The translations under genes and the position numbers were made by a program. From a virus, in IMG/VR virus record IMGVR_UViG_3300005664_000104, positions 1 to 22,474 of that record: DNA of 22,474 nucleotides; one strand, given 5' to 3'. A model generated the notes under the pieces. It was given only the letters and a program-made list of their open reading frames with translations, was not told where the DNA came from and ran no database searches. Of this stretch, positions 7,561 through 14,795 are shown one piece after another; the first letter of the stretch is position 1, and every line of letters begins with the position of its first letter.

Positions 7561-7578
7561 ACCCTCTTTCGAGGGTTT
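7551..7578 (-). terminator. Rho-independent terminator of the groES-groEL operon
   Basis: On the minus strand an 8-bp perfect stem AAACCCTC/GAGGGTTT (7571-7578 with 7559-7566) is closed by a GAAA tetraloop and followed by GTTTTTCT. It begins 7 bp after the groEL stop codon. A perfect GC-containing stem, a stable GNRA loop and a U-rich tail in otherwise AT-rich DNA make this a convincing intrinsic terminator. Confidence 0.85.
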
Positions 7579-7584
7579 TAATTT

Positions 7585-9294
7585 TTAAAATTGAGCTTCT
7601 TGTTCTTTTCTATCTTCTCTACGTTCGTATACTAGGTTGTTTGTAGTAAGGATAGTACTTGCTACTGATGCTGCATTAATCAATGCACCTTTAGTAACTT
7701 TCATTGGATCTAAAATACCTTCTTCCTTCATATTAACAATTAACTCTGATTTAAGATTATATCCAAACCAAGGGTCATATATTTTAGTATGGTTAGATTT
7801 TTCTAAATTTGGTTTGGTCCAAAATTTTAACGTTTCTAATCGAGTTTTACTTCTATTATATCTATTTATTCCTACTAATTTATCATACAATTCCTGTATC
7901 CTATTTATATTATACCCAGCATTTTCCAAAATTCTTTGGAAGGGGGCTGCACAAGCATCCATAATAATTTCCTGTCCTAATTTAATGTCCTTATCTTCAG
8001 ATAATTCTATATTATTAAGTGCATATAATAATGCTACTCCTCCTCCAGGTAAAATACCTTCTTCCAAGGCTGATTTGGTAGCGAATAATGCATCTTCTAC
8101 TCTATCTTTCTTTTCATCAATCTCTAGTTCAGAATTACCTCCAACTGAAATAATAGCTACTCCACCAATTAATCTGCCTAGACGTTCTTGTAGTTTTTCT
8201 TTTTCAAACATTGATTGACTTGAGTCAATTTGTTTTTTCAACTCTTCAGAACGTTTTTCGATGTCTTCTTGAGTACAATCACCGTCAACAATGGTAGTTT
8301 TGTCTTTAGAAACATTTACTGTACGTGCAGAACCTAAGAATTTAACAAATTGTGCTTCAGTTAATTTATCTAACTTAAATCCCTTTTCTGGGGAAATTAC
8401 CTCACCACCAACAATAATAGCTAGATCTTCCAACACTTGAGTTCTTCTATCACCATAATCAGGTGCTTTAACAGCCACTGAATTGACAATTCCTCTCATT
8501 TTATTTACAATAAGAGTAGATAGGGCTTCTCCTTCAATATCTTCTGCAATAATAAGCAATGGTTTGTTTTCAAGATTAGCTTTGTTCATTACCCCAACAA
8601 TATCAGATGCTGCTGTAATTCTACCATTATAAATTAATATTAATGGTTTTTCCAAAGTAGTAGTCATAGTATCGTTATTTGTAACGAAGTATGGTGATTT
8701 ATATCCTCTATCAAATTGCATACCTTCCACAACTTCTAATGAAGTTTCTCCAGATTTTGATTTTTCAATAGATACAATACCTTCTCTACCAACTTTCCCT
8801 ATAGCAGCAGCAATCAACTCTCCAATTTCAGGATCGTTATTACCAGAAATAGTAGCAACCTCTTTAATTTGAGAATCTTCGGTAATATCCACCTTAATTT
8901 CATTAAGATAAGTAATTACTTGTTTTACAGCATCATCAATACCTTTCTTTACTTGTACTACATTAGAACCTGCTTCTAGAGCTTTAAAACCTTCTTCAAT
9001 AATAGAAGTAGCTAATAGTGTTGAAGTAGTTGTTCCATCTCCATTTTCGATGGCAGATTTAATTGCAACTTCTTTAACCATTTGAGCTCCATAGTTTTCG
9101 ATTTCATTTTCTAATTCATGAAATGATTTAGCTACAGAAACTCCATCTTTAGTTGCTCTTCTTTTTCCATATTGATCTTGAATTAATACACTACGTCCAA
9201 AAGGTCCTAATGTATCCGAGACAGCAGAATTTAGTTTTTTAACACCTGCTATAATTCCTTCTTTTAATTCTTTTCCGCTTGATACGTTTGTCAT
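7585..9294 (-). CDS. groEL: Phage GroEL-like chaperonin
   Basis: This 569-residue protein is clearly a group I chaperonin. It has [23 protein letters not shown] (Asp50, equivalent of Asp52 in E. coli), [11 protein letters not shown] (residues 85-96, ATP site), [29 protein letters not shown] and [14 protein letters not shown]. The apical domain is complete. Two deviations stand out. Between NAG and ILDP in the late equatorial domain there are about 73 residues instead of about 40, an insertion of roughly 33 residues containing [12 protein letters not shown] and YDPWFGYN. The C-terminal tail also lacks the usual GGM repeats and ends [10 protein letters not shown]. It follows groES by 10 bp and ends at a strong terminator. 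It probably folds phage proteins in place of, or together with, the host chaperonin. Confidence 0.96.
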   Translation of the reverse strand: MTNVSSGKELKEGIIAGVKKLNSAVSDTLGPFGRSVLIQDQYGKRRATKDGVSVAKSFHELENEIENYGAQMVKEVAIKSAIENGDGTTTSTLLATSIIEEGFKALEAGSNVVQVKKGIDDAVKQVITYLNEIKVDITEDSQIKEVATISGNNDPEIGELIAAAIGKVGREGIVSIEKSKSGETSLEVVEGMQFDRGYKSPYFVTNNDTMTTTLEKPLILIYNGRITAASDIVGVMNKANLENKPLLIIAEDIEGEALSTLIVNKMRGIVNSVAVKAPDYGDRRTQVLEDLAIIVGGEVISPEKGFKLDKLTEAQFVKFLGSARTVNVSKDKTTIVDGDCTQEDIEKRSEELKKQIDSSQSMFEKEKLQERLGRLIGGVAIISVGGNSELEIDEKKDRVEDALFATKSALEEGILPGGGVALLYALNNIELSEDKDIKLGQEIIMDACAAPFQRILENAGYNINRIQELYDKLVGINRYNRSKTRLETLKFWTKPNLEKSNHTKIYDPWFGYNLKSELIVNMKEEGILDPMKVTKGALINAASVASTILTTNNLVYERREDRKEQEAQF

Positions 9295-9304
9295 ATATTT
9301 GTTT

Positions 9305-9604
9305 TTATTCTTCTATAATTGCTGCTGGTAAGTCTGTTATTCCACAAATAATGAAATCTTCTCCATCAATTTTTTGTTTTGTACTTCCCATAGGTGGTAT
9401 TAATACAGTATCTCCGACTTTAAATTTACAGGGAGCTTCTTTTCCTAGATTAAAATTATATATAGGAGTTATAGCTATAATAACACCCTGTAATAATTTG
9501 GTATTCTCCAAATCTGGTACCACGATGTTTCCATATACTTTTTCACCTTCTTCGATAGGTTTAATTATTGTTTGTCCGTAATTTGGTACTAGCCTTTTTG
9601 CCAT
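9305..9604 (-). CDS. groES: Phage GroES-like co-chaperonin
   Basis: This 99-residue protein has the co-chaperonin fold pattern. An N-terminal strand, GQTIIKPIEEGEKVYGNIVV, ends in the mobile-loop region. Its IVV-P-D sequence (residues 27-31) corresponds to the GroEL-binding IVL tripeptide. A LLQGVIIAITP strand and a FKVGDTVLIPPMG strand-turn follow, then GEDFIICGITDLPAAI at the C-terminus. Length is typical (about 95-100). The extra YNFNLGKEAP segment may enlarge the roof or a surface loop. Its ATG overlaps the stop of the preceding gene (TAATG) and groEL follows after 10 bp, the classical groES-groEL order. Confidence 0.93.
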   Translation of the reverse strand: MAKRLVPNYGQTIIKPIEEGEKVYGNIVVPDLENTKLLQGVIIAITPIYNFNLGKEAPCKFKVGDTVLIPPMGSTKQKIDGEDFIICGITDLPAAIIEE

Positions 9605-9930
9605 TATGAAATTTGTTTTAGTTTTGTATTTAAATTATTTACTGCGTCTTTATATTCGTCTATATATTGTCTGAATGAGTAAACTTGGTTAGGTCTAAGC
9701 ATTTTTTCATTTACTTGTCTTTTCATCACTGAATTAATAGCTGATTCTAATGAGGTGTAGAATCCACATTCTTTATCTTTACTTGGCTTGTTTTCTTTCA
9801 TTAATGTGAAACAATCCTTACTAAGTTTGATATAGAAATCACCCAATAATGGATCTCTAATTATTGAATTTTCATCACCTTTTGGTTTAGATGGTCTACC
9901 TTTACTTCTTTTTACAGCTAATTCTTCCAT
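9604..9930 (-). CDS. Hypothetical phage protein with AT-hook-like N-terminus (108 aa)
   Basis: I cannot name the family. Residues 7-18 (KRSKGRPSKPKG) hold a GRP core flanked by basic residues, as in AT-hook minor-groove DNA-binding motifs, which would suit this AT-rich genome. The rest is helical, with a FYTSLESAINSVMKRQV segment and a C-terminal DAVNNLNTKLKQ helix. It sits between the sliding clamp and groES, 5 bp after the 68-residue gene and overlapping groES by one base. A DNA-binding accessory role is plausible but unproven. Confidence 0.68.
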   Translation of the reverse strand: MEELAVKRSKGRPSKPKGDENSIIRDPLLGDFYIKLSKDCFTLMKENKPSKDKECGFYTSLESAINSVMKRQVNEKMLRPNQVYSFRQYIDEYKDAVNNLNTKLKQIS

Positions 9931-9935
9931 AATCT

Positions 9936-10142
9936 TTATTTTAATTGTTTTTGTAAATGTTCTATTAATAATTTAATTCCTTCTTGATCTAAAAACATAC
10001 TATAACTTTCATTATACTCATTGAAAGTAATCTCAACATCATCCCCACTATCTCTACTATAAACATCCAAACTTTTATTCTTACCCCATCTTAATATAAG
10101 ATTAGTATAAGTTGTATCAGGGTATAATATTTCATGACTCAT
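9936..10142 (-). CDS. Hypothetical small phage protein (68 aa)
   Basis: This is an unrecognised small acidic protein. It is predicted by eye to have several beta strands (TNLILRWG, SLDVYSR, VEITFNEYN, YSMFLDQ) followed by one C-terminal helix (EGIKLLIEHLQKQL). It lies 3 bp downstream of the sliding clamp gene and 5 bp upstream of the AT-hook-like gene, so it is co-transcribed with the replication genes. No catalytic or metal-binding residues are visible. Function is unknown. Confidence 0.68.
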   Translation of the reverse strand: MSHEILYPDTTYTNLILRWGKNKSLDVYSRDSGDDVEITFNEYNESYSMFLDQEGIKLLIEHLQKQLK

Positions 10143-10145
10143 AAT

Positions 10146-10868
10146 TTACTGTTTTAATGGAACAATCCAATATTGAACTTCTATTTCATCTTCCTTTGTT
10201 ATTAAAGATATTACACCCATCGGATAAACATACATTTTTATATCTGAATCCTTATTGTTTGATATAATCTCTCTAAAATTAGCTACATTATATGTAAAAA
10301 CAGGAATTTCATTATATATTTCTGTTGGTTGATTAAATGTAATTTTATTTGCATATCTTTCTTTTAAACCAATAGTGAATTTAAGGTTGTTAATCTTAAG
10401 TTTATCAATTTCATTTTTAATTGTGAATGTTTCAACTTTCATTAGGGCATTATGAGCCTTGATAAACCTAGTTATAAATTCTTGATCTATAGTCAATACT
10501 ATTGATGGATCAGGCATTTGATTAGATAATTTACCTTCACTAATAAGACCTAAATCACCAAGATTATAAGATAAATCAAATTGATTATCTTTTATATCAA
10601 GTTTCATTGCTTTACCATCTTTTTCTATAACCTCTAATTCAATAGGATCATTTGTGATAGATACTAGTTTATATAATTGAGTTAAATCATATATCCCTAA
10701 TTCAGAATCAACTAATTCGAATGGAGACTTAACTTTAATGATACAATCTTTTAAAGTAACAGATGCATCGATATTCAACTCATTGTCCTTAATTTTAAGT
10801 CTAATTTGTTCTGTAAGTCCACCAAGATGTACTTTTTCAATAATACTTATTAAGTGTTTTTTATTCAT
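10146..10868 (-). CDS. 45: T4 gp45-like sliding clamp
   Basis: This 240-residue protein is near the T4 gp45 length (228). It has repeated beta-alpha-beta character: an N-terminal ISIIEKVHLGG helix, acidic strands, a LTIDQEFITRFIKAHNAL helix in the second half and a late FTYNVANFREIISNNKDSD segment. The final strands, KMYVYPMGVISLITKE and EVQYWIVPL, match the C-terminal edge of phage clamps. Trimeric clamps of this class tether the polymerase and, in T4, also activate late transcription. The homologous loader subunits are downstream (gp44-like, then gp62-like), keeping the T4 order. A 54-bp upstream gap contains an 8-bp inverted repeat. Confidence 0.85.
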   Translation of the reverse strand: MNKKHLISIIEKVHLGGLTEQIRLKIKDNELNIDASVTLKDCIIKVKSPFELVDSELGIYDLTQLYKLVSITNDPIELEVIEKDGKAMKLDIKDNQFDLSYNLGDLGLISEGKLSNQMPDPSIVLTIDQEFITRFIKAHNALMKVETFTIKNEIDKLKINNLKFTIGLKERYANKITFNQPTEIYNEIPVFTYNVANFREIISNNKDSDIKMYVYPMGVISLITKEDEIEVQYWIVPLKQ

Positions 10869-10892
10869 AAAATTGTTTTTGGACGAAATGAA

Positions 10893-10914
10893 TTAGGATC
10901 ATATACGATCCTAA
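10893..10914. repeat. Perfect 8-bp inverted repeat upstream of the clamp gene
   Basis: TTAGGATC (10893-10900), a 6-nt spacer and GATCCTAA (10907-10914) form a perfect palindrome in the 54 bp between the 42-residue gene and the sliding clamp. On the minus strand the spacer reads GTATAT, so the centre contains CGTATAT, part of the promoter core seen elsewhere. The tail after it on the minus strand (TTCATTTCG) is not clearly U-rich. On the plus strand it is T-rich, but no plus-strand gene needs a terminator. It could be a weak terminator, an operator or a structured leader. Confidence 0.45.
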
Positions 10915-10922
10915 GATTTTCT

Positions 10923-11051
10923 TTATATTTTTTTATTATGTTCTTCAATAATATCCCAAATATTTATTCCTTTTATCCAACCATCATTATCATCCACTAG
11001 TAATTCTATATTACGTCGAGATTGTATTTTATTTGGATTATTTATTTTCAT
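10923..11051 (-). CDS. MKINNPN-family small protein (42 aa)
   Basis: This short frame starts MKINNPNKIQSRRN, the same first seven residues as the genes at 11048-11263 and 18056-18244. It ends with an aromatic, acidic helix (NIWDIIEEHNKK). It is coupled to the upstream family member by an ATGA overlap. The shared N-terminus and coupling argue that it is translated despite its length. It is probably a truncated or diverged paralogue. No function is known. Confidence 0.55.
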   Translation of the reverse strand: MKINNPNKIQSRRNIELLVDDNDGWIKGINIWDIIEEHNKKI

Positions 11052-11263
11052 CTAATATATCTAAAATTAGCACAATTAGGATAATCTGTTCTAAGTACTA
11101 CTTCAAATTTATAATCAGGAGAGAATTTATGTTCTTCAGGTTTTAATCCATATCCAGGATAACTATATTTAAATTTGTTTAATAAACAAATAATATAATC
11201 ATAATCATTTTGGTTATTTACCATAAATGGTAATGATGGTCTATTTGGATTATTAATTTTCAT
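11048..11263 (-). CDS. MKINNPN-family small protein (71 aa)
   Basis: This 71-residue protein of unknown function begins MKINNPNRPSLPFMVNN. It has a central Tyr-rich helix (DYDYIICLLNKFKYSYPGYG) and ends FEVVLRTDYPNCANFRYIR. The 62-residue protein at 18056-18244 has the same start, a similar helix and a comparable (LR/LM)-x-YP ending, so the two are paralogues. The ATG has the AGTTATG context and a promoter-like site lies 19 bp upstream. Its stop overlaps the next family member. No catalytic or metal site is visible. Confidence 0.7.
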   Translation of the reverse strand: MKINNPNRPSLPFMVNNQNDYDYIICLLNKFKYSYPGYGLKPEEHKFSPDYKFEVVLRTDYPNCANFRYIR

Positions 11264-11281
11264 AACTTAAATCTTGTATAG

Positions 11282-11312
11282 TAAATATATGATTTTCTAA
11301 ATTAATATCCAA
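11282..11312 (-). promoter_or_regulatory. Bacteroidota-type promoter upstream of the MKINNPN pair and clamp operon
   Basis: TTG (11310-11312 on the minus strand, part of TTTG) is followed by 20 bp and TATATTTA (11282-11289), 19 bp before the ATG at 11263. This is close to the -33 TTTG / -7 TAnnTTTG consensus of Bacteroidota. It could drive the MKINNPN pair and possibly the sliding clamp and groESL genes beyond. Confidence 0.55.
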
Positions 11313-11319
11313 ATTTATT

Positions 11320-12066
11320 TTAAAAACTTAATCTATTTCTTTTAATTTCTCGGTTTACTTTACTACAAAGAGGTTGGAAATTAGTATAATGATTTAATCT
11401 TATTATTTCTTCCTCATTACATGCACTACTTGAAGGGGTAATATGGTCTAGGTCCCAATTTTTATTGAATTCGAGAATTCCATCTTTTGGGTCTCCTTTA
11501 TTTTCCCAATTCATCCAAGGTTCGAATAAGGACTCGATATAAATTTTAAATTCTTCAAAAGTACAACCAAGTATTTCTTCGGTTCGTTTAGATTTATAAT
11601 AATCATCTCCTAAAATAGATTTTAAACTTCTCCAAATATTATATCTAATAGACTTTGTTAATTTATATTGTGGGTTTATTTTTACTTTATTATTCTCATA
11701 ATCTCTTTTATTTTTCTTAACTCGTTCAGGATTACGTATATTCCATAATATACTGCGTAATTTAGCAGGTTCAGGATCATCTATATATCTCTGTTTATTA
11801 TTTTTATTTATAGTATGTTTATTTTCATTATAATAATTTCCACGATAATCGGGATTATTGTCATACCATCTATTTACTCTATCGTTATGTTCTTCTTTAT
11901 TATCTAAATAATATTGAGCCCAATATTCAGATGTTTGACCCTTTCTTGAGTCTCTATACGATTTATTACAATTTTTACATTTGGTGTTATAACCATCACC
12001 TCTAGTTTTGTCTTTTGAAAATTGATTTAAATCTTTAGTTACTTTACATAAAATACATTCTTTCAT
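11320..12066 (-). CDS. HNH homing endonuclease (family copy 3) after the polymerase C-terminal gene
   Basis: This 248-residue protein belongs to the same HNH family. The N-terminal zinc module is MKECILCKVTKDLNQF with CKNC near residues 30-33. A long Asn/Lys/Tyr-rich linker with several YYxxN units follows, then ILGCTFEEFKIYIESLFEPW and NKNWDLDHITPSSSA...LNHYTNFQPLC. The Asp-His and Asn-His catalytic elements are intact. It starts 2 bp after the stop of the polymerase C-terminal gene, so one homing endonuclease flanks each fragment of the broken polymerase (the EDxHD enzyme follows the N-terminal one). It may have taken part in the gene's fragmentation, or may simply have inserted in a tolerated position. 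Confidence 0.88.
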   Translation of the reverse strand: MKECILCKVTKDLNQFSKDKTRGDGYNTKCKNCNKSYRDSRKGQTSEYWAQYYLDNKEEHNDRVNRWYDNNPDYRGNYYNENKHTINKNNKQRYIDDPEPAKLRSILWNIRNPERVKKNKRDYENNKVKINPQYKLTKSIRYNIWRSLKSILGDDYYKSKRTEEILGCTFEEFKIYIESLFEPWMNWENKGDPKDGILEFNKNWDLDHITPSSSACNEEEIIRLNHYTNFQPLCSKVNREIKRNRLSF

Positions 12067-12068
12067 TA

Positions 12069-12974
12069 CTATGAGAAATTAAAATAATCCGCAATATACG
12101 AATTAAATATTGGGGATCCCCATCTTAAATCGGAATATATTTTTTCTATTTTATTATACAAAATAGAAGTAAATAGTTTATCTTTATCAATGTATTCTTC
12201 TACTAAATCTAATATGAAATCAGGATCATTAGTCCCTTTAACTGCTATTAAATCTATTTTTAATGGATTTTTCTTAAGATAAATTAAATATATTTTATCC
12301 CCCAGTTGGATTTGAGGATACTCTTGATCTAATTTTTTAAATTTAATTAAATCATTATAAACTATGGATCCCCTACTATTCATAGGACATTTTTTAGCTA
12401 AACTAGAGAATATTTTTCCTGAAGGGGGAGGGGCTGATATATATTCCCCTATTTTCTTAACTCCAGAAGGTTTACATATATCTAACCATGGAGCTCCGTT
12501 TATAGAGTCCCTAAATTCAATAAGGAACTTATCAACTTCCGATTTAGAAGTAGAAAATAATATCTTTTTAATAATTTCAGAACCAAAACTACCAAAAAAC
12601 TTAGGATAATTACTTTTTACTATATCTAAACCCATTACTACTAATTTTTCGATAGGCATACCTTCTTTATCTACTAAGAATTGAGCATAACGACGTTTTC
12701 CTGACCAATATGCTGATTGTAATATAAATTCGGGCTTTAAATCAAAATAATGGTCATCAGAATTTAATATACTTTTTGCTATAATACTTTGATAGTCATT
12801 AAGAATAGGTCTTAATTCTGTCTGTAGTGCTTTAGCTTTAGGTAAAGTATCCGGTACAGAAGTTAAATCCAAATCAGGATATAATTTTTTTAAAATAGGT
12901 TCAAAACATATAAAGGCACTATCTGTATCAGATGCAACGATATGTTTGTTTATTTTTTGTATATCAAAATTCAT
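12069..12974 (-). CDS. 43: Family-B DNA polymerase, C-terminal fragment (motif C, thumb)
   Basis: This 301-residue protein starts MNFDIQKINKHIVASDTDS. Asp16 and Asp18 are motif C (DTDS), the second half of the polymerase metal site. YWSGKRRYAQF (residues 89-99) is the KxxY motif that contacts primer DNA. The rest is thumb-like, with a C-terminal ILYNKIEKIYSDLRWG helix region. There is no exonuclease domain and no motif A or B; these are in the gene at 16175-17977. The first residues continue almost without a gap from the last residues of that fragment. No intein sequence is visible. The two proteins presumably assemble non-covalently into one polymerase, as reported for split gp43 in phages such as Aeh1. 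The ATG overlaps the stop of the upstream gene by one base. Confidence 0.9.
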   Translation of the reverse strand: MNFDIQKINKHIVASDTDSAFICFEPILKKLYPDLDLTSVPDTLPKAKALQTELRPILNDYQSIIAKSILNSDDHYFDLKPEFILQSAYWSGKRRYAQFLVDKEGMPIEKLVVMGLDIVKSNYPKFFGSFGSEIIKKILFSTSKSEVDKFLIEFRDSINGAPWLDICKPSGVKKIGEYISAPPPSGKIFSSLAKKCPMNSRGSIVYNDLIKFKKLDQEYPQIQLGDKIYLIYLKKNPLKIDLIAVKGTNDPDFILDLVEEYIDKDKLFTSILYNKIEKIYSDLRWGSPIFNSYIADYFNFS

Positions 12975-13333
12975 TATATTAATTTAAGTGCTTCAACTAA
13001 TCCTACTTCTAACGCTTCTTCATACGTTCTATAAAAACATTCTGTTGTTTTATTATGGGTCCTATGAAAAATAGTTACTGAATAAGTATTCCAACCTAAC
13101 TCGTCATCATAGTAATTACATTCTACTTGAACTATAATTTTATTAACTTCTCTTAAATGTTTTTGTAATAATGATTGAGTTATTTGAAAATACCATGGTT
13201 GATATTCTCTAGGATTATAATTAGAATTAAGATTTTTAGGATTTTCGTTATCAATAGTTAAATATGGTATTAAATCAAACCCTTTTTCTTTAGCTAAACG
13301 TGCTGTCTCAAAACTTATTAATTGCTCTTGCAT
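12974..13333 (-). CDS. Hypothetical phage protein, paralogue of the 14796-15164 gene (119 aa)
   Basis: The function is unknown. The N-terminus (ISFETARLAKEKGFD), a central strand-turn with tryptophan (YQPWYFQITQSLLQKHL) and the C-terminus CFYRTYEEALEVGLVEALKLI follow the same plan as the protein at 14796-15164 (PYKEALALKELGFD...FRWFREKY...TYEEAELSCLRKLIEIV). I associate this architecture with a small-protein family common in Bacteroidota phages and prophages, without a known role. It is coupled to the polymerase C-terminal gene (one-base overlap) and overlaps the upstream gene by 16 bp. Confidence 0.72.
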   Translation of the reverse strand: MQEQLISFETARLAKEKGFDLIPYLTIDNENPKNLNSNYNPREYQPWYFQITQSLLQKHLREVNKIIVQVECNYYDDELGWNTYSVTIFHRTHNKTTECFYRTYEEALEVGLVEALKLI

Positions 13334-13677
13334 AATTCTAGATTTAATGGATTATTCCAATAATTAGGTAATCCGTATTTTTTAATATTTTTACCACCTT
13401 CCCAATTAACTCCCATTGAGTTAGGGTCTTGATATTTTGTAATAATACCCTTTAATTCAGTACCTGAATATACGACCTCTTTATGATATAACTCGTTACA
13501 ATTAATACATTTTATTGAAGTCATTTTTAATTTAAGTCCTTCATTACTATACCAATTTCCATTACATAAATGAACTTTAGACACGTAAGTTCGTTCTAAG
13601 TTATTGTCTAATAGGAATAAATTAGTATCGTTAAAATAACTATTTTCTCTATATTTTAGTAAGGTTTTCAGACTCAT
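13318..13677 (-). CDS. Hypothetical phage protein with CxxC motif (119 aa)
   Basis: This is an unrecognised protein. It starts SLKTLLKYRENSYFND, has a basic middle with a CINCNELYHK segment (a CxxC pair and a nearby His) that could hold half a zinc site, and ends PNYWNNPLNLELCKSN. The LPNYWNNPLNL wording recalls the landing part of HNH-type proteins but the catalytic residues are absent. It overlaps the 58-residue membrane protein gene by ATGA and the 119-residue downstream gene by 16 bp. It lies inside the interruption between the polymerase fragments. Confidence 0.66.
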   Translation of the reverse strand: MSLKTLLKYRENSYFNDTNLFLLDNNLERTYVSKVHLCNGNWYSNEGLKLKMTSIKCINCNELYHKEVVYSGTELKGIITKYQDPNSMGVNWEGGKNIKKYGLPNYWNNPLNLELCKSN

Positions 13678-13850
13678 AAATATTTATCCATTTTTGAATT
13701 ATTTGGGATTAAATACCAAAAATCTTCCATACTATCCCTTTTAGTTATCACCCAATATAAAGGGTATAAACATAATGAAATTAAAAATAATATAATAAAT
13801 ATTGGTAATACGACCCCTCTATAAAATACTCCTAATATAAATTTTTTCAT
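13674..13850 (-). CDS. Small single-pass membrane protein (58 aa)
   Basis: This 58-residue frame is linked on both sides by ATGA overlaps, which argues strongly that it is real. It starts MKKFILGVFYRGVV and has one long hydrophobic stretch (about residues 12-34, rich in Ile, Leu and Phe, ending LYPLYWVI). A charged tail of about 20 residues follows (TKRDSMEDFW). The basic N-terminus suggests a short cytoplasmic head. It could act at the host membrane (exclusion, lysis control or replication anchoring), but nothing specific can be read. Confidence 0.62.
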   Translation of the reverse strand: MKKFILGVFYRGVVLPIFIILFLISLCLYPLYWVITKRDSMEDFWYLIPNNSKMDKYL

Positions 13851-14533
13851 TTGATATAATCTTTATATGCGATGAAATCATCATCTTTCCCAGGTTCGTC
13901 ATCATCTCCAAGTCCTAAACTTTTAAGATGTTCTCTCATATGTTCATCCATATCCCATTCAACTATTCCTGTTCCTGTTTGTGGAATATGAGACTCAATG
14001 TCTTTAATTTGTTTTTTAGTGAAAACATCACCAACTGTTAAATAATAACAATTATAACAAACTAACTCTAGGTTATTTCCTCTCCAATTTCTTCTATTTC
14101 CATCTTTGAAACTAAGGAGTAATGGAACTTTATAATCTAATATTCGAGCTTCATTAAATCCACACCTTACACATTTTTCTTCCAAAATGGCATCAATAAT
14201 CAGTCGTTCTTTGAAAGTGTTTATATCATAATTATCTATTGTAGTAATTTCACCACTTAAAATCATTCTAAGTTCACCTTTAGGTGCTCTTACATATTGA
14301 CTATATTGATTTTTTTTCTTTTTACCTTGTAAAAATTTAGGAATACCTTTACCACATTGATTTTTATGTTTTTCATATAGAGTTTTACCGGTCTCAGGGT
14401 CAAAATACAACTTAGCATAAATCATATAAGTCCAATAACTTATATTAAGGTATCGGGCTGCGGCCTTATTTGACTTAGTGACAGCCATTGCTCTAAGTAT
14501 GTCTTGCTCACTCTGTGGTTTAGCTACTGGCAT
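13847..14533 (-). CDS. HTH and degenerate HNH-like zinc protein (228 aa)
   Basis: The N-terminus (SEQDILRAMAVTKSNKAAARYLNIS, described by its helices) looks like a helix-turn-helix of the kind that senses sequential growth of helices. A basic linker (QGKKKKNQYSQYVRAPKGE) follows. Then comes a zinc module with CVRCG (Cys121, Cys124) and CYNC (Cys159, Cys162) around KDGNRRNWRGNNLELV. The spacing is that of HNH nucleases, but the catalytic His of the first strand is replaced (LLLSF) and the His after the second Cys pair is Tyr (NCYYL). It is therefore probably a DNA-binding regulator rather than a nuclease. The tail is acidic. It sits inside the polymerase interruption, coupled to the membrane protein gene. 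Confidence 0.72.
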   Translation of the reverse strand: MPVAKPQSEQDILRAMAVTKSNKAAARYLNISYWTYMIYAKLYFDPETGKTLYEKHKNQCGKGIPKFLQGKKKKNQYSQYVRAPKGELRMILSGEITTIDNYDINTFKERLIIDAILEEKCVRCGFNEARILDYKVPLLLSFKDGNRRNWRGNNLELVCYNCYYLTVGDVFTKKQIKDIESHIPQTGTGIVEWDMDEHMREHLKSLGLGDDDEPGKDDDFIAYKDYIK

Positions 14534-14793
14534 TATTTCTTAATTTGTTCAAACCAATCCTTAAAGGATGGTTTATCATTATTCGGGTTTTCACCATGTA
14601 AGTTTAATCTATAATCTAAAAATTCATCAAAATAACCCCTTTTATCAGATATAAAAAGAGTAGATATTTCATCTAATGTATAACTTCTTTCAGCCTGCCA
14701 TTTAACACCTGCTATAAAACCTAATTCATATCCATACATTTGATTTGGAGTTGTCTTTCTATATCGTTTAGCGGCTTTTTCTAATTCTTTCAT
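14533..14793 (-). CDS. Hypothetical small phage protein (86 aa)
   Basis: The function is unknown. The arrangement GFIAGVKWQAERSYT in the first half and FKDWFEQIKK at the end is one I associate with small proteins found widely in Bacteroidota phages and prophages. It is helical and contains no metal or catalytic motif. It uses the AGTTATG start context and overlaps the next gene by one base (TAATG), so it is co-translated with the HTH/HNH-like protein. It supports the host assignment more than any specific role. Confidence 0.7.
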   Translation of the reverse strand: MKELEKAAKRYRKTTPNQMYGYELGFIAGVKWQAERSYTLDEISTLFISDKRGYFDEFLDYRLNLHGENPNNDKPSFKDWFEQIKK

Positions 14794-14795
14794 AA

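Noticed and set aside
7637-8218. A 193-codon open frame on the plus strand
   Set aside because: It is antisense to groEL, whose protein motifs are unmistakable. Its composition is that of an out-of-frame reading.
9279-9581. A 100-codon plus-strand frame
   Set aside because: It is antisense to groES. No plus-strand gene elsewhere in the window supports it.
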